Shown here piece after piece: positions 33,541 through 43,225 of a DNA stretch of 64,000 nucleotides. Source of the DNA: Limnobaculum zhutongyuii (GTDB taxonomy: Bacteria; Pseudomonadota; Gammaproteobacteria; Enterobacterales; Enterobacteriaceae); contig NZ_CP034752.1 of the NCBI RefSeq assembly GCF_004295645.1, positions 2,852,001 through 2,916,000 on the forward strand, written 5' to 3'. Within the stretch, counting starts at the first letter, position 1. Each line of letters begins with the position of its first letter. Position numbers and translations under genes: made by a program. The notes under the pieces are model-generated. The model searched no databases. It saw only the letters and a list, made by a program, of their open reading frames with translations, and was not told the DNA's origin.

Positions 33541-34249
33541 ATCAGTGCCTAATAACAATTTACCCCAAAAGCGACAAGGTCTTATCTCATCCGCATTCTC
33601 GCTGCTGGGTAAAATCATCGCGCTCCTATTTACTTCCTTGTTCCTCAGCCTACTGATTGAATGGATAGGCATCGCCATATTCTGGCCCGAGTTAGGCGCG
33701 GAACACAGTCGACAAATGATGCGTGCTGAACTGCAATGGTTTTCTCACGATTTTACCCGTAGCCTGCTAATCTCTGAACCGCTCCAGCAGGCAGAGTTCC
33801 TCCTAGAAAGATCTTATTATTGGCTGTTTGTAAAAACCGGTATCGCCGGTTGGATAAGTAACATCAAAACCTCAGATAACCAGAATCTCAGCTATGCGCT
33901 CTACTACTACTTTGATGCCTATATTCATGCCACCCTCTACATTACGATGACGTTTATTTTACGGTTAACCTTGTTGGTATTAACTATGCCACTATTTGGA
34001 TTATCCGTACTGGTTGGTTTAGTGGATGGACTGGTACGACGCGATATCAGGCGGTTTGGTTCAGGCTACGAATCAGGCTTTATCTATCACCATGCCAAAC
34101 GCACCATCGGCCCTATCTTCATCACGGCCTGGTTGCTTTATCTGGCGTTACCGTTTTCGGTACATCCGAATGTTATTCTGTTACCGGGTGCGTTAGGACT
34201 GGGGTTGGCGGTGTCAATTACTACGGGAGCATTTAAAAAATATTTATAA
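33533..34249 (+). CDS. TIGR03747/PFL_4697-type ICE membrane protein
   Basis: 238 residues from ATG 33533, chosen for the GAGG 6 bases upstream; it overlaps traD by 8 bases. Four or more membrane segments are visible (IIALLFTSLFLSLLIEWIGIAIF, TLYITMTFILRLTLLVLTMPLFGLSVLVGLVDGL). The WIGIAIFWPELGAEHS and VDGLVRRDIRRFGSGYES patterns are family hallmarks. Inner-membrane part of the transfer apparatus. Confidence 0.87.
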   Translation: MSESVPNNNLPQKRQGLISSAFSLLGKIIALLFTSLFLSLLIEWIGIAIFWPELGAEHSRQMMRAELQWFSHDFTRSLLISEPLQQAEFLLERSYYWLFVKTGIAGWISNIKTSDNQNLSYALYYYFDAYIHATLYITMTFILRLTLLVLTMPLFGLSVLVGLVDGLVRRDIRRFGSGYESGFIYHHAKRTIGPIFITAWLLYLALPFSVHPNVILLPGALGLGLAVSITTGAFKKYL

Positions 34250-34339
34250 TTAATAAGTTAACGTGAATTTCCTCATCTTTATAGAGTGAGCTAATATAAG
34301 CCAATAAACAAACTTCATTCGTATAAGGACTAGTACGAT

Positions 34340-35152
34340 ATGCCCCATTCAGCAAGCTATTCCCCTTCAAGAGATTGGCAACATTTTGAACGACTCTGTA
34401 GAGCATTACTCAGTAAAATATATGGTAAGCAATTTCAACGTTGGGGCCGTAATGGCCAATTTCAGAATGGTGTTGACTTATATACTCTTACAAAAAATAA
34501 CAAATTCATTGCATTACAGTGTAAAGGCAAAGGTGATGGTTTTGGACAAAACTTTTCGATTAAAGAAATTGATCAAATTATCAAAGATATCTCTAAATTT
34601 CCTCGAAAAATTGATCATTTAATTATCTTAACCACTGCACCCGATGACCGAAAAATCCAAGAATATGTAGTAAAGTTAACCCAAGAACGTCTAGAACAAG
34701 GTAAATGTGAAATATCTCTGTGGGGATGGAATACAATATGCGATCACATAGGTTTGTATCCTGACATTCAAAAAAGTTTTTATGGGCATTGGTTTCAACG
34801 TCTCACCATCACTCAGTGGTGTTTACGCTCATTCTTTATTTTCATTCTCTTACTCGTTGGTTATATTGGAGTAAAACAGTATTCTGAGTACAAAAATGAC
34901 AAGCTACAACAAAAAAACTTATCACTAACCTCGCTTAATCAGGCTTTAGATTTAACGAATGAATTAGGTGATTCATATTCTAGCTGTTATTTAGAACTTA
35001 ACAAAAGCAATTTCATATTTAGCCAAGAATTTAAAGAAAGCTGTATTACCCCTATCGAGTCAGCTTTGGCCAATTTTGATAAACATATTGAAGACTCATC
35101 TGTATTTCTTAGCTCAGTTAGTTTAGAAGAAATTGATGCCATAAAAAAATAA
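34340..35152 (+). CDS. Membrane-tethered restriction-like (PD-(D/E)XK) protein
   Basis: 270 residues, A+T-rich and inserted inside the conjugation operon. Residues 12-120 resemble an Mrr-type nuclease: WQHFERLCRALL, RWGRNGQFQNGVDLYT (Asp) and FIALQCKGKG (Gln-x-Lys), then FPRKIDHLIILTTAP. A single membrane helix follows (FFIFILLLVGYIGV, about 172-187), then a helical tail. Such domains usually head defence NTPases; here the nuclease is anchored to the membrane and paired with the next gene. DNA cleavage and defence are inferred. Confidence 0.65.
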   Translation: MPHSASYSPSRDWQHFERLCRALLSKIYGKQFQRWGRNGQFQNGVDLYTLTKNNKFIALQCKGKGDGFGQNFSIKEIDQIIKDISKFPRKIDHLIILTTAPDDRKIQEYVVKLTQERLEQGKCEISLWGWNTICDHIGLYPDIQKSFYGHWFQRLTITQWCLRSFFIFILLLVGYIGVKQYSEYKNDKLQQKNLSLTSLNQALDLTNELGDSYSSCYLELNKSNFIFSQEFKESCITPIESALANFDKHIEDSSVFLSSVSLEEIDAIKK

Positions 35153-35742
35153 TGCATGAAGATTACAGGCAAACATTAATAACACTAACTAGCATTAATA
35201 TGTTTGAAGAAGATGTTATAAGAACATTGAAACATGCGTGTCCTACGCAGAATCAAGGTTTAGATAAATCTTTTTGGCAAGACAGTATGAAAAACTCATA
35301 TTTATTGGGTAAAAATGCAATGTTAAGACAGCTTGAATATTACTTTCTATTGAGAGATTATATTTTACCCAGTACTACAGCTATAAAATCAAGAATTCAA
35401 ATTCAAGCTAGAGAATTGAATGGAGAAAAAAACCCACAAAATATGGTTGACTCAGCTAATAATTTACCAAAACTGATTGATCTTAGAAATAAACTTTCCC
35501 CCTTTGAGCCTAAACAACCATTTTCAATGGCTCCAGTTAAAGCTTATTCAATTCGCGATATTGTATTTGATATTCCACCTTTAGCTGAAAATGAAATTGA
35601 CATTGAGCAATTGAGATGGAATGAGGTATATCTTAAAGCTCAATTGAAATCATTACAAAGTAGGCCTAAAGATATTGAAGAATTAATTTCATGTGGACTA
35701 TTAGAACCTAAAGCTCGTGATGAACTTTTAAACATAAAATAG
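35152..35742 (+). CDS. Partner of the membrane-tethered nuclease, unknown fold
   Basis: 196 residues. Its ATG overlaps the nuclease stop (TAATG), so the two are co-translated. It is soluble and mostly helical (FWQDSMKNSYLLGKNAMLRQLEYYFLLRDYI, RWNEVYLKAQLKSLQSRP), with no known motif. It may be an immunity, sensor or structural partner of the nuclease. Confidence 0.6.
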   Translation: MHEDYRQTLITLTSINMFEEDVIRTLKHACPTQNQGLDKSFWQDSMKNSYLLGKNAMLRQLEYYFLLRDYILPSTTAIKSRIQIQARELNGEKNPQNMVDSANNLPKLIDLRNKLSPFEPKQPFSMAPVKAYSIRDIVFDIPPLAENEIDIEQLRWNEVYLKAQLKSLQSRPKDIEELISCGLLEPKARDELLNIK

Positions 35743-35837
35743 AAACTCTTCTAAACCAAAACTCAATTTCCCACTGAAATAGTCTTATCTTAACGCCATC
35801 CTGTTGACTCACTTATCGTCAACAGGAGGCTCCTTCT

Positions 35838-36146
35838 ATGCGCTGTTCTAAATGGTTAGTGCTATTGATTAGCGCATCATTTAATCTGCCACTCCATGCC
35901 AGTGAGAATGAAGAACTCGCTCTTACTTTAAAACAATTAGCTCAAATTGAATCAACGCTGAAAAGAGCCCACCAGACGGCGCAATCCAATGTAACTGAGC
36001 AACGTTTTTTCTTTGATTACCCGCAGATCCATCATGATATCCAACTAATGCGTTCCGGCATTGAACAATATCTATCGCCTTCACGAGCTCAACCCCGAGT
36101 ACCTATTCCCTTGGTGGGTGAATACCGACGAGAAACCGTTCGATGA
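35838..36146 (+). CDS. RAQPRD-family ICE protein (TIGR01690)
   Basis: 102 residues with a signal peptide. The hallmark SRAQPR lies near residue 85 and a family-typical coiled region precedes it (LALTLKQLAQIESTLKRAHQTAQ). It is the first core gene after the nuclease insertion and overlaps the next by ATGA. Periplasmic component of unknown role. Confidence 0.85.
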   Translation: MRCSKWLVLLISASFNLPLHASENEELALTLKQLAQIESTLKRAHQTAQSNVTEQRFFFDYPQIHHDIQLMRSGIEQYLSPSRAQPRVPIPLVGEYRRETVR

Positions 36147-36379
36147 ACAGCGCTGACTTATCTGCGGCATTTCAAGCTGGCAGTAACGCCAAACCTGAAT
36201 CGATGAACCTGATGCTACTCGCGCTTTTCTCTGCCTCGTTGTTTTTGTTTGCCGCCTGGGTGCTGATTACCGCCTTTAGAGGGATAAGTTCGGGACAGGT
36301 TAGCTGGAAACAGCTCGGCAGTATCACCGGGCGCACAGTATTACTTATTTTATTTTGCTTATGGCTCGCCTTAAGCTAA
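36143..36379 (+). CDS. TIGR03758/PFL_4701-type ICE membrane protein
   Basis: 78 residues, two membrane segments (LMLLALFSASLFLFAAWVLITA and TGRTVLLILFCLWLAL), with the family pattern FQAGSNAKPESMNLMLL. Small inner-membrane protein of the VirB2/VirB3 region. Confidence 0.85.
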   Translation: MNSADLSAAFQAGSNAKPESMNLMLLALFSASLFLFAAWVLITAFRGISSGQVSWKQLGSITGRTVLLILFCLWLALS

Positions 36380-36392
36380 TGGAGAACATGGC

Positions 36393-36755
36393 ATGCGTAT
36401 ATCTTTTATACAATTTATCGTTCAGATATATCAACGCGCTATCGTTAGCGTCATCATTTTTTTAACTCCCGTCATGGCCCGAGCCGACTTACCCACCATG
36501 GAAGATCCCTCTAGAGGTAAAGGCAAAGGGATCGTCGATACCATAAAAAACTACGGTTACGATATTGTCATTCTCTTGGCGTTGGGGATCTGTGCCGTCG
36601 GATTTCTCTCAGTTGCTAATAGCTGTATCGCAACCTACGCAGAAGTCCAAACGGGTAAAAAGCAGTGGAAAGACCTTGGGGCTATCGCCGGTGTAGGTGC
36701 TGTTCTGCTGGTTGTCATTATTTGGTTGCTGACCAAAGCCTCTGAGATACTTTGA
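36393..36755 (+). CDS. TIGR03745/PFL_4702-type membrane protein (pilin-like)
   Basis: 120 residues with a signal peptide ending about ARA, then the ADLPTMEDPSRGKGKGI motif and two hydrophobic segments (YDIVILLALGICAVGFL and GVGAVLLVVIIWLLT). The layout fits a VirB2-like pilin precursor of this ICE class. Confidence 0.85.
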   Translation: MRISFIQFIVQIYQRAIVSVIIFLTPVMARADLPTMEDPSRGKGKGIVDTIKNYGYDIVILLALGICAVGFLSVANSCIATYAEVQTGKKQWKDLGAIAGVGAVLLVVIIWLLTKASEIL

Positions 36756-36756
36756 T

Positions 36757-37104
36757 ATGGCCTCAATCGACTTTTTACCCGACCGACTCAACAGAGAACC
36801 GTCCGTATTTCGGGGTCTCACCACCAGCGAGCTTTTTATCGCCTTCTTGCTTGGGTTCTTTAGCGGGTTATTTTTCGGCGTTATTCCCGCTATAGCTCTG
36901 CAACTCTGGCCCCTCATACCCACCTGCGCCCTGCTATTTGCGGCCTTAGCTATTTTATGGGGCGGTAAATACTTTGCACGCCTTAAACGCGGCAGGCCAG
37001 ATACCTGGCTCTATCTGGCAATTGCTGCATGGTTCGCCCGACGTGGGTTTGGTGATACGCGATTAATTCAATTCGGCGCCATTTGGTCAATAAAACGGAG
37101 TTAA
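36757..37104 (+). CDS. TIGR03750 conjugal transfer protein (VirB3/TraL-like)
   Basis: 115 residues, starting 2 bases after the previous stop. FLPDRLNREPSVFRGLTTSEL is the family hallmark; two membrane segments follow (FIAFLLGFFSGLFFGVIPAIA). It is expected to anchor the pilus base to the ATPase. Confidence 0.88.
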   Translation: MASIDFLPDRLNREPSVFRGLTTSELFIAFLLGFFSGLFFGVIPAIALQLWPLIPTCALLFAALAILWGGKYFARLKRGRPDTWLYLAIAAWFARRGFGDTRLIQFGAIWSIKRS

Positions 37105-37107
37105 GCC

Positions 37108-37749
37108 ATGAGCAAATTTAAACACGCACTGGCCGCCCGAGATTCTCATATCAACTCGCTGCGTTTAGGTCTGGTTATTATTCTGATCATCGCCATGGGA
37201 TTGTGGTACGGATGGCAAACCGCACCACGAGATTTAACCATTCATAATCCTCCAGACTTACGAGCCGGGAGCACCAGAGCCTGGTGGGAAGTCCCTCCCG
37301 GTAGTGTCTACGCCTTTACGTTTTATATTTTTCAGCAGCTCAACCGCTGGCCAACCAATGGCGACGTTGACTACGCCCGTAACCTGCAATCGTTAAATGC
37401 TTACCTGACACCCGCTTGCCACTCTCAATTAGAACAAGATTATCGTTATCGGCGTGACGCCGGTGAGCTAAGAGATCGTGTCCGAGGGACTTATGAGATC
37501 CCGGGCAGAGGTTTCAATAACAAACGTGTCGAAGTTATCGACCGGGACAACTGGTTAGTTACGCTCGATTTGACGGTCGATGAATATTACCGTTCTGAGC
37601 CGGTTAAACGGGCTCTCGTTCGTTATCCCATCAAAGTTGTACGCTATGACGTGGATGCAGAAAATAATCCATGGGGATTAGCCATCGACTGTTACTCCGC
37701 TAACCCACAGCGATTAGAAGCTGCCCCAGCTTCAGGAGCGGATAAATGA
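37108..37749 (+). CDS. TIGR03746/PFL_4703-type protein (VirB8/TraE-like)
   Basis: 213 residues. One N-terminal membrane helix (LGLVIILIIAMGLWYGW), then a periplasmic domain with HNPPDLRAGSTRAWWEVPPGSVYAFTFYIFQQLNRWP, the family signature. Probably the VirB8-like assembly factor. It overlaps the next gene by ATGA. Confidence 0.88.
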   Translation: MSKFKHALAARDSHINSLRLGLVIILIIAMGLWYGWQTAPRDLTIHNPPDLRAGSTRAWWEVPPGSVYAFTFYIFQQLNRWPTNGDVDYARNLQSLNAYLTPACHSQLEQDYRYRRDAGELRDRVRGTYEIPGRGFNNKRVEVIDRDNWLVTLDLTVDEYYRSEPVKRALVRYPIKVVRYDVDAENNPWGLAIDCYSANPQRLEAAPASGADK

Positions 37750-38591
37750 AACATATCCTCATTTTCCTATCGGTTTTAATCAGTGCCGGTGCCCAAGCGG
37801 TTGAATTGATGAAATGGGAACGCATTCCTCTGCAAATTAGTTTAAACGTGGATCAAGAGCGGATCATTTTCGTTGATAGAAACGTTCGAATCGGCTATCC
37901 AGCCAGCCTTGACGGTAAAATTCGGCTACAGAGCGCCGGTGGTACAGTGTATCTACTGGCCAACGAGCCATTTCCCCCCAGCCGTTTACAGCTGCGGAAC
38001 GTAGAAAATGGTGAGTTAATACTGCTCGATATCAGTGCTAAAGTCGGTAAAACGGTGCTTGAACCAGTTAAGTTAGTTTACGGTGATAGTGTTTTCAGCA
38101 ATCAGCAAGATGGGGGGCGGGGAACTCAAAACACAGCATCGGAGGCTCAACCAGAGCAGCCCTACACGCTTTCTATTCCACAGCCGGTTGCCCTGACGCG
38201 CTATGCAGCGCAAAGTCTGTATGCCCCTTTGCGCACCATCGAGGCATTACCAGGAATTCAGCAAGTATCCGTCAGACTCCCTGCTACTATTTCAACGCTC
38301 TTGCCCAGTGAACCTATCATCGCAACCCCACTCAATGCCTGGCGTAGCGGCAATTATGTTGTTACTGCAATTAAGCTAAAAAATACCAGTCGCCAACGAA
38401 TTGCTCTCGACCCCAGGGCGCTCCAAGGCCATTTTTATGCTGCCACATTCCAGCACGCTTGGTTAGGGGCAATCGGAACGCCTGAAGACACAACGGTGGT
38501 GTATTTAGTGACTCGCAACCATGGGGCAGAACAAGCGGTTCTACCAGAGCCAGTCCCTGAAACCAGTAACAAATTGGGAGCAAAGCCATGA
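37746..38591 (+). CDS. TIGR03749/PFL_4704-type protein (VirB9/TraK-like)
   Basis: 281 residues with a signal peptide. The N-terminal domain (LMKWERIPLQISLNVDQERIIFVDRNVRIGYP) and C-terminal RIALDPRALQGHFYAATFQHAWLG match the VirB9-like outer-complex component of this ICE class. It overlaps the VirB10-like gene by ATGA. Confidence 0.88.
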   Translation: MKHILIFLSVLISAGAQAVELMKWERIPLQISLNVDQERIIFVDRNVRIGYPASLDGKIRLQSAGGTVYLLANEPFPPSRLQLRNVENGELILLDISAKVGKTVLEPVKLVYGDSVFSNQQDGGRGTQNTASEAQPEQPYTLSIPQPVALTRYAAQSLYAPLRTIEALPGIQQVSVRLPATISTLLPSEPIIATPLNAWRSGNYVVTAIKLKNTSRQRIALDPRALQGHFYAATFQHAWLGAIGTPEDTTVVYLVTRNHGAEQAVLPEPVPETSNKLGAKP

Positions 38592-40000
38592 AGCTGAAAC
38601 CCAATAATATGCTCAAGCTGATCCTACCTATTGCTGTTTTAGGGGCCATATTTATCGGACTTAAATCCTGTAATGCGCCGTCACCAGATTCGGATAATCA
38701 AAAGATAGTGTCAATTGCGGTGGCTGACTTAACCGATGAGGAGCTGCAAGCACTCGGTATTGACGGTGATACCGCTGCCGATACGGTGGCGACGTTAGTG
38801 GGTCAAATGAAACAATATAGGCGTGAACTCCAAGAGATTAAAACCAACAATTCCACGCTACTAAAAGAAAACCAGCTTCTTAGAGAACGAGAGCAGAGCG
38901 TTGATACTCGAATAGCGTCCGCACTTAATTCTGAGCGGGATACGCTGCGGGGTGAAATGCGTTCTCAACAAAACTCACTGGTTGATGAGTTTCAATCACG
39001 TTTAGAAAAGCTGACCAGTAGTAACCATCTATCGGGGGATTTACCTATCGGTCTGGGTTTAGAGTCAAGCGATCTACCCGACCAATCGGGCAATAACATT
39101 CGTTGGATTGAGCCTCAGGATGCCATTAATGATGATGCCCAAAAATCATCTCCGGGTTTCAGCTTCCCTACCCGTTTTAAATCTCTTGATGACTCTGAAT
39201 TAGGTCAAGATCAAAAGGAATTTCGTGCAGCACTCAAAGGCGAGCGGGATATTGAAGATGCGAAGCCTGTCTACACACTCCCTGAAAATTCAACGTTGAT
39301 GGGTTCCGTCGCTATGACCGCCCTACTTGGCCGAGTGCCAATTAACGGCACGGTAACCGACCCGTATCCATTTAAGGTGTTGATAGGTCGAGATAACCTG
39401 ACTGCTAACGGGATTGAACTGCCCGACGTTGAAGGAGCCGTTATGTCAGGTTCAGCCTCCGGCGACTGGACGCTTTCATGCGTCAGGGGCAATGTTCATT
39501 CAATCACCTTCGTATTCCGTGACGGAACAGTGCGTACCGTCCCTCCAGCCTCAGACAAAGCGCAGAATAGTGGTGATAGCCAGCAAAGCAGTGTGATTGG
39601 CTGGATATCCGATCCACAGGGATTACCCTGCGTACCGGGTACGAGAAAATCCAACGCAGCTGAATATATCGGCAGCCAATTCTTGCTGTCAGGTTCAGCC
39701 GCTGCCGCCGATGCCTTTGCCAATGGTAATACGACCACCGTCGTCGATGGCAGCTCTGTAACAACTGCCGTCACTGGCAGCAGCGGCCAGTATGTTCTTG
39801 GTCAGATGCTCGGGGGCGGCTTAAAAGAGACCAGTGATTGGTTTAAGCAACGTTACGGCCAAATGTTTGATGCTGTGTATGTCCCTCCGGGCCATCCTAT
39901 CGCGATACATATCAGCAAGCAGATCCCCATTGATTATGAGCAACAGGGCCGCAAAGTTAAATATGACGATGCCACTAATATCAACGCAGAACTGGATTAG
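38588..40000 (+). CDS. TIGR03752/PFL_4705-type protein (VirB10/TraB-like)
   Basis: 470 residues. An N-terminal membrane helix (LKLILPIAVLGAIFIGL), a coiled coil (about 75-145) and a periplasmic beta domain (GSVAMTALLGRVPINGTVTDPYPFKVLIG, GHPIAIHISKQIPIDYE) fit the scaffold that joins inner and outer membranes. Core gene of the secretion channel. Confidence 0.9.
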   Translation: MKLKPNNMLKLILPIAVLGAIFIGLKSCNAPSPDSDNQKIVSIAVADLTDEELQALGIDGDTAADTVATLVGQMKQYRRELQEIKTNNSTLLKENQLLREREQSVDTRIASALNSERDTLRGEMRSQQNSLVDEFQSRLEKLTSSNHLSGDLPIGLGLESSDLPDQSGNNIRWIEPQDAINDDAQKSSPGFSFPTRFKSLDDSELGQDQKEFRAALKGERDIEDAKPVYTLPENSTLMGSVAMTALLGRVPINGTVTDPYPFKVLIGRDNLTANGIELPDVEGAVMSGSASGDWTLSCVRGNVHSITFVFRDGTVRTVPPASDKAQNSGDSQQSSVIGWISDPQGLPCVPGTRKSNAAEYIGSQFLLSGSAAAADAFANGNTTTVVDGSSVTTAVTGSSGQYVLGQMLGGGLKETSDWFKQRYGQMFDAVYVPPGHPIAIHISKQIPIDYEQQGRKVKYDDATNINAELD

Positions 40001-40008
40001 GTGAGTAC

Positions 40009-40401
40009 ATGAAAAAAACACTTTTACTCATACTCACCATCACCTTGGTGGGTTGCAGTACCTCTCAAGAAGATATCCTGCCGACAAATGGCAAAAGTAT
40101 GCTGGATCTGTGGCATCAGCAAGCCGGTGGTTCTCAAACCTTACTCGATATGCGCACTCAGCTACGACGACCGCTAACATCACCGGATACAATGACCGCT
40201 GCCCAGCGGGAGTATACTCGTACGGCGGAAAATGAAGTTAACCAACTTTTTCCACGCCTGCCGAACCCTGATTTGGTCATGTATGTCTTCCCTCATTTAA
40301 CCGGTAAGGGAACGACGCCAGTGCCCGGCTATTCCACCGTTTTTTCGCTACATAGCCGCGTTGAGTACGCTCTACCAGGCGAACGAACAGGAGAGTTGTA
40401 A
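40009..40401 (+). CDS. TIGR03751 conjugal transfer lipoprotein (VirB7/TraV-like)
   Basis: 130 residues with a lipobox (TLVGC, Cys about 16), then LPTNGKSMLDLWHQQAGG, the family hallmark, and FSLHSRVEYALPGE at the end. Outer-membrane lipoprotein that stabilises the VirB9/VirB10-like complex. Its last base is the first base of the ATPase gene. Confidence 0.88.
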   Translation: MKKTLLLILTITLVGCSTSQEDILPTNGKSMLDLWHQQAGGSQTLLDMRTQLRRPLTSPDTMTAAQREYTRTAENEVNQLFPRLPNPDLVMYVFPHLTGKGTTPVPGYSTVFSLHSRVEYALPGERTGEL

Positions 40402-43165
40402 TGAAATCATTATTTCATGCCTCAATAAAGAAAGATGCCGAAACTCAACCTGCTGAAACAGGCCAAAAACGACCGGTACGCAGTGGTAAAACAACGCAGG
40501 CTGATGTGAATTTTCTCTATGCCAAAGGGCAATCTTTTGTCGATTTGTTGCCGTGGGTTGAGTATCAAAGTCACAGTGAAACGCTCTTGCTTGATGATGG
40601 CCACAGCGTTGGTGCAGTTTATGAGATAACGCCCATCGGCACCGAAGGTCGGGCAGAGTCACGATTGGAAGAAGTCAGGGATATCATTACCCATGCCCTG
40701 CAAGACAGTTTCGAAGAGACAGACAACCATCCATGGATTGTTCAGTTCTACTGTCAAAATGAAAGTGACTTCTCCTCTTATATGCAGACACTGCGTAATT
40801 ATGTAGTCCCCGAGGCCAAAGGCAGCGCGTTTACTGAGGAATGGCTGAATCAGATGGACCGGCACCTGCATAACATATCAAAACCTAACGGATTGTTCTT
40901 TGACGATGTAGTGACAAAAACCCCGTGGCGGGGGCAATTGCGCCGAAACCGGATGGTTATCTATCGCTATATTCCTAACAACGATCCCACCCTGCTAGGG
41001 CAGACACCGGAAGACGCACTCAACAATATTTGTGAACGCATCATCGGCGCACTCAAAGGCGCAGGCCTCAAACTGCACCGCCAGTCGGCAGCGCAGGTTC
41101 ATGACTGGCTGCTGCGTTGGTTTAATCCTGCCCCAGCGTTTATTGAAGATCGGCAACAGTTTTATCAGCTCGCCGGGTATGCCGAACAGGACGCTCAGAA
41201 TCTGCCAGTTCTGACCGATTTTGCCGAGTCGCTGCTGTTTACTGAACCAGCGTCAAACAGTAAAGAGGGTAACTGGTATTTTGATGCTCGACCTCACCGG
41301 GTTGTGGTGGTAGATCGCTTACGCAAAGCGCCGAGAGTCGGGCATATCACAGGAGAGAACCGCAAAGGTGATGGGATTAATGCCTTATTCGATTTAATGC
41401 CTGAATCCACAATTATGAGCATGACTATCGTCATCTATCCACAGGACCAGCTTGAAGAGCATCTGAATAAGCTGGCTGACCGAGCTATTGGTGAAAATAC
41501 TGATTCGATCTACACAAAATCGGACTGTCAGGAAGTAAAAACCTATCTCAAAGATGGCCACAAGATGTATCGCAGCGCATTAGCGTTTTATTTAACCGCT
41601 GAAAATACTCAGTTACTGCAAAAACAAGTTAGAGAGCTGAACAATGTTTTACTCAATGCCTCTTTAGTGCCTATTCAGGAAAATGATGAGGTCGCGCCGC
41701 TGAGTGCCTATCTCCGCTGGCTACCGATGTGCTTTGAACCCGCCAGAGACAAACGTAACCTGTATACCAAATTTAACTTTGTTCAGCACATGGCTAACTT
41801 ACTGCCTTTTTTCGGCAGAGAGACTGGCACCGGAAATCCAGGAGTCAGTTACTTCAACCGGGGTGGTTCGCCATTAACCTTCGATCCTTAAACAAAAATG
41901 ATCGATCGCAAAATGGACATCTATTGCTTTTAGGGCCGACTGGGGCCGGTAAATCAGCCACGCTGAACGGTAAAATAGCTCAACTGATGGCGCTCCATCG
42001 CCCACATCTGTTTATCATTGAAGCCGGTGACTCATTTGGTCTCACCGCTGACTATGCCGAACGCTACGGATTGACGGTTAATAAGATCAGCTTAAAACCC
42101 GGTTCCGGCATCACCCTGCCGTTATTTGCCGACTCTTGGCGTCTGATGGGTGAAGACCCCGCTAAAGTCGAACAGTTTGAGGATGAGACCGAAGAAAATA
42201 CCAATGAAGATGACGGAGACGCTCAACGCGACATTCTTGGTGAAATGGAGATCACGGCACGTCTAATGATCACCGGCGGTGAAGCCAGAGAAGATGCCAG
42301 ACTAACCCGTCCGGATAGAGCCATGATTCGGCAAGCGATTATGAATGCAGCCCATAAAACCTATGAGGAGCAACGGCAGACCTTAACGCAAGATATTCGG
42401 GATGCCCTGTTTGAGTTATCTCACGATAACACTCTGCCCGAGTCTCGCCGAAACCGAGCCTATGAAATGGCAGAATCAATGGGGCTATTTTGCTCCGGAT
42501 TTGAGGGTGAATTGTTTAATCGTGAGGGTCAGACATGGCCAGACGCTGACATTACGTTGGTAGACTTTGCTACCTTTGCTCGCGAGGGCTATGAAGCACA
42601 ACTTGCGATATCCTATATTTCCCTGATTAATCACATCAATAATTTGGGCGAGAAAAACCAGCACTCATCGCGCCCTATCGTTAATATTACCGACGAAGCC
42701 CATATTATTACCGTCAATCCGCTGCTGGCTAAGTTCCTCACCAAAGGTTCTAAGATGTGGCGTAAATTAGGCGTTTGGCTGTGGTTGGCAACCCAGAATC
42801 TGGCCGACTTCCCGGCTGATGCAGAGAAGCTATTGAATATGATTGAGTGGTGGGAGTTACTGGTCATGCCGCCGGACGAAGTTAAGCAAATTAGTCGTTT
42901 CAAATCCCTGACCGAAGAACAGCGGTTATTGTTATTATCGGCAACCAAAGCACAGGGTAAATACACTGAAGGCGTGGTGCTTAGCCATAAGGTTGAAGCA
43001 CTGTTCCGCGTCGTACCGCCAAGTATTTATCTGGCGCTTGGAATGACAGAAAAGCATGAAAAAGCGGAGCGTAAACAGCTTATGCTGAAACATAAAATCA
43101 GTGAACTGGATGCCGCACTGATGGTGGCTAAGAATATTGATGGGTTTAGAGGATTAGCTACGTAG
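40401..43165 (+). pseudogene. traC: Conjugation ATPase TraC/VirB4 (TIGR03744), frameshifted
   Basis: Two frames together make the full VirB4-like ATPase. The first (40401-41891) ends ...NRGGSPLTFDP at TAA. The second (open to 43165) reads LNKNDRSQNGHLLLLGPTGAGKS, carrying Walker A at about 41932-41955, then the Walker B region FIIEAGDS and later NITDEAHII and WLATQNLADFP. Adding one T at about 41888 joins them perfectly, so one base is missing from a TTT run. As written, the N-terminal half lacks the ATPase motor and the C-terminal half could only be made from ATG 41924. This would stop conjugation; a sequencing error is the alternative. No good -1 slippery heptamer is present. Confidence 0.85.
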
Positions 43166-43181
43166 ATTTCAGCGTAAAAAA

Positions 43182-43204
43182 TTGGGCACCATGAAAGTGC
43201 CCAA
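43182..43204. terminator. Bidirectional terminator between traC and the YobI-like gene
   Basis: TTGGGCAC (43182-43189) and GTGCCCAA (43197-43204) form a perfect 8-bp stem. On the minus strand it is followed by six T, serving the convergent 1224-residue gene; on the plus strand the T run is absent. Confidence 0.75.
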
Positions 43205-43225
43205 ACTGTCGAAAAATATATAACA

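Noticed and set aside
41885..41895. Programmed -1 frameshifting in traC
   Set aside because: The zero-frame P- and A-site codons (CCT, TAA) do not allow re-pairing in the -1 frame as a standard slippery heptamer would; a lost base in a T run is simpler.
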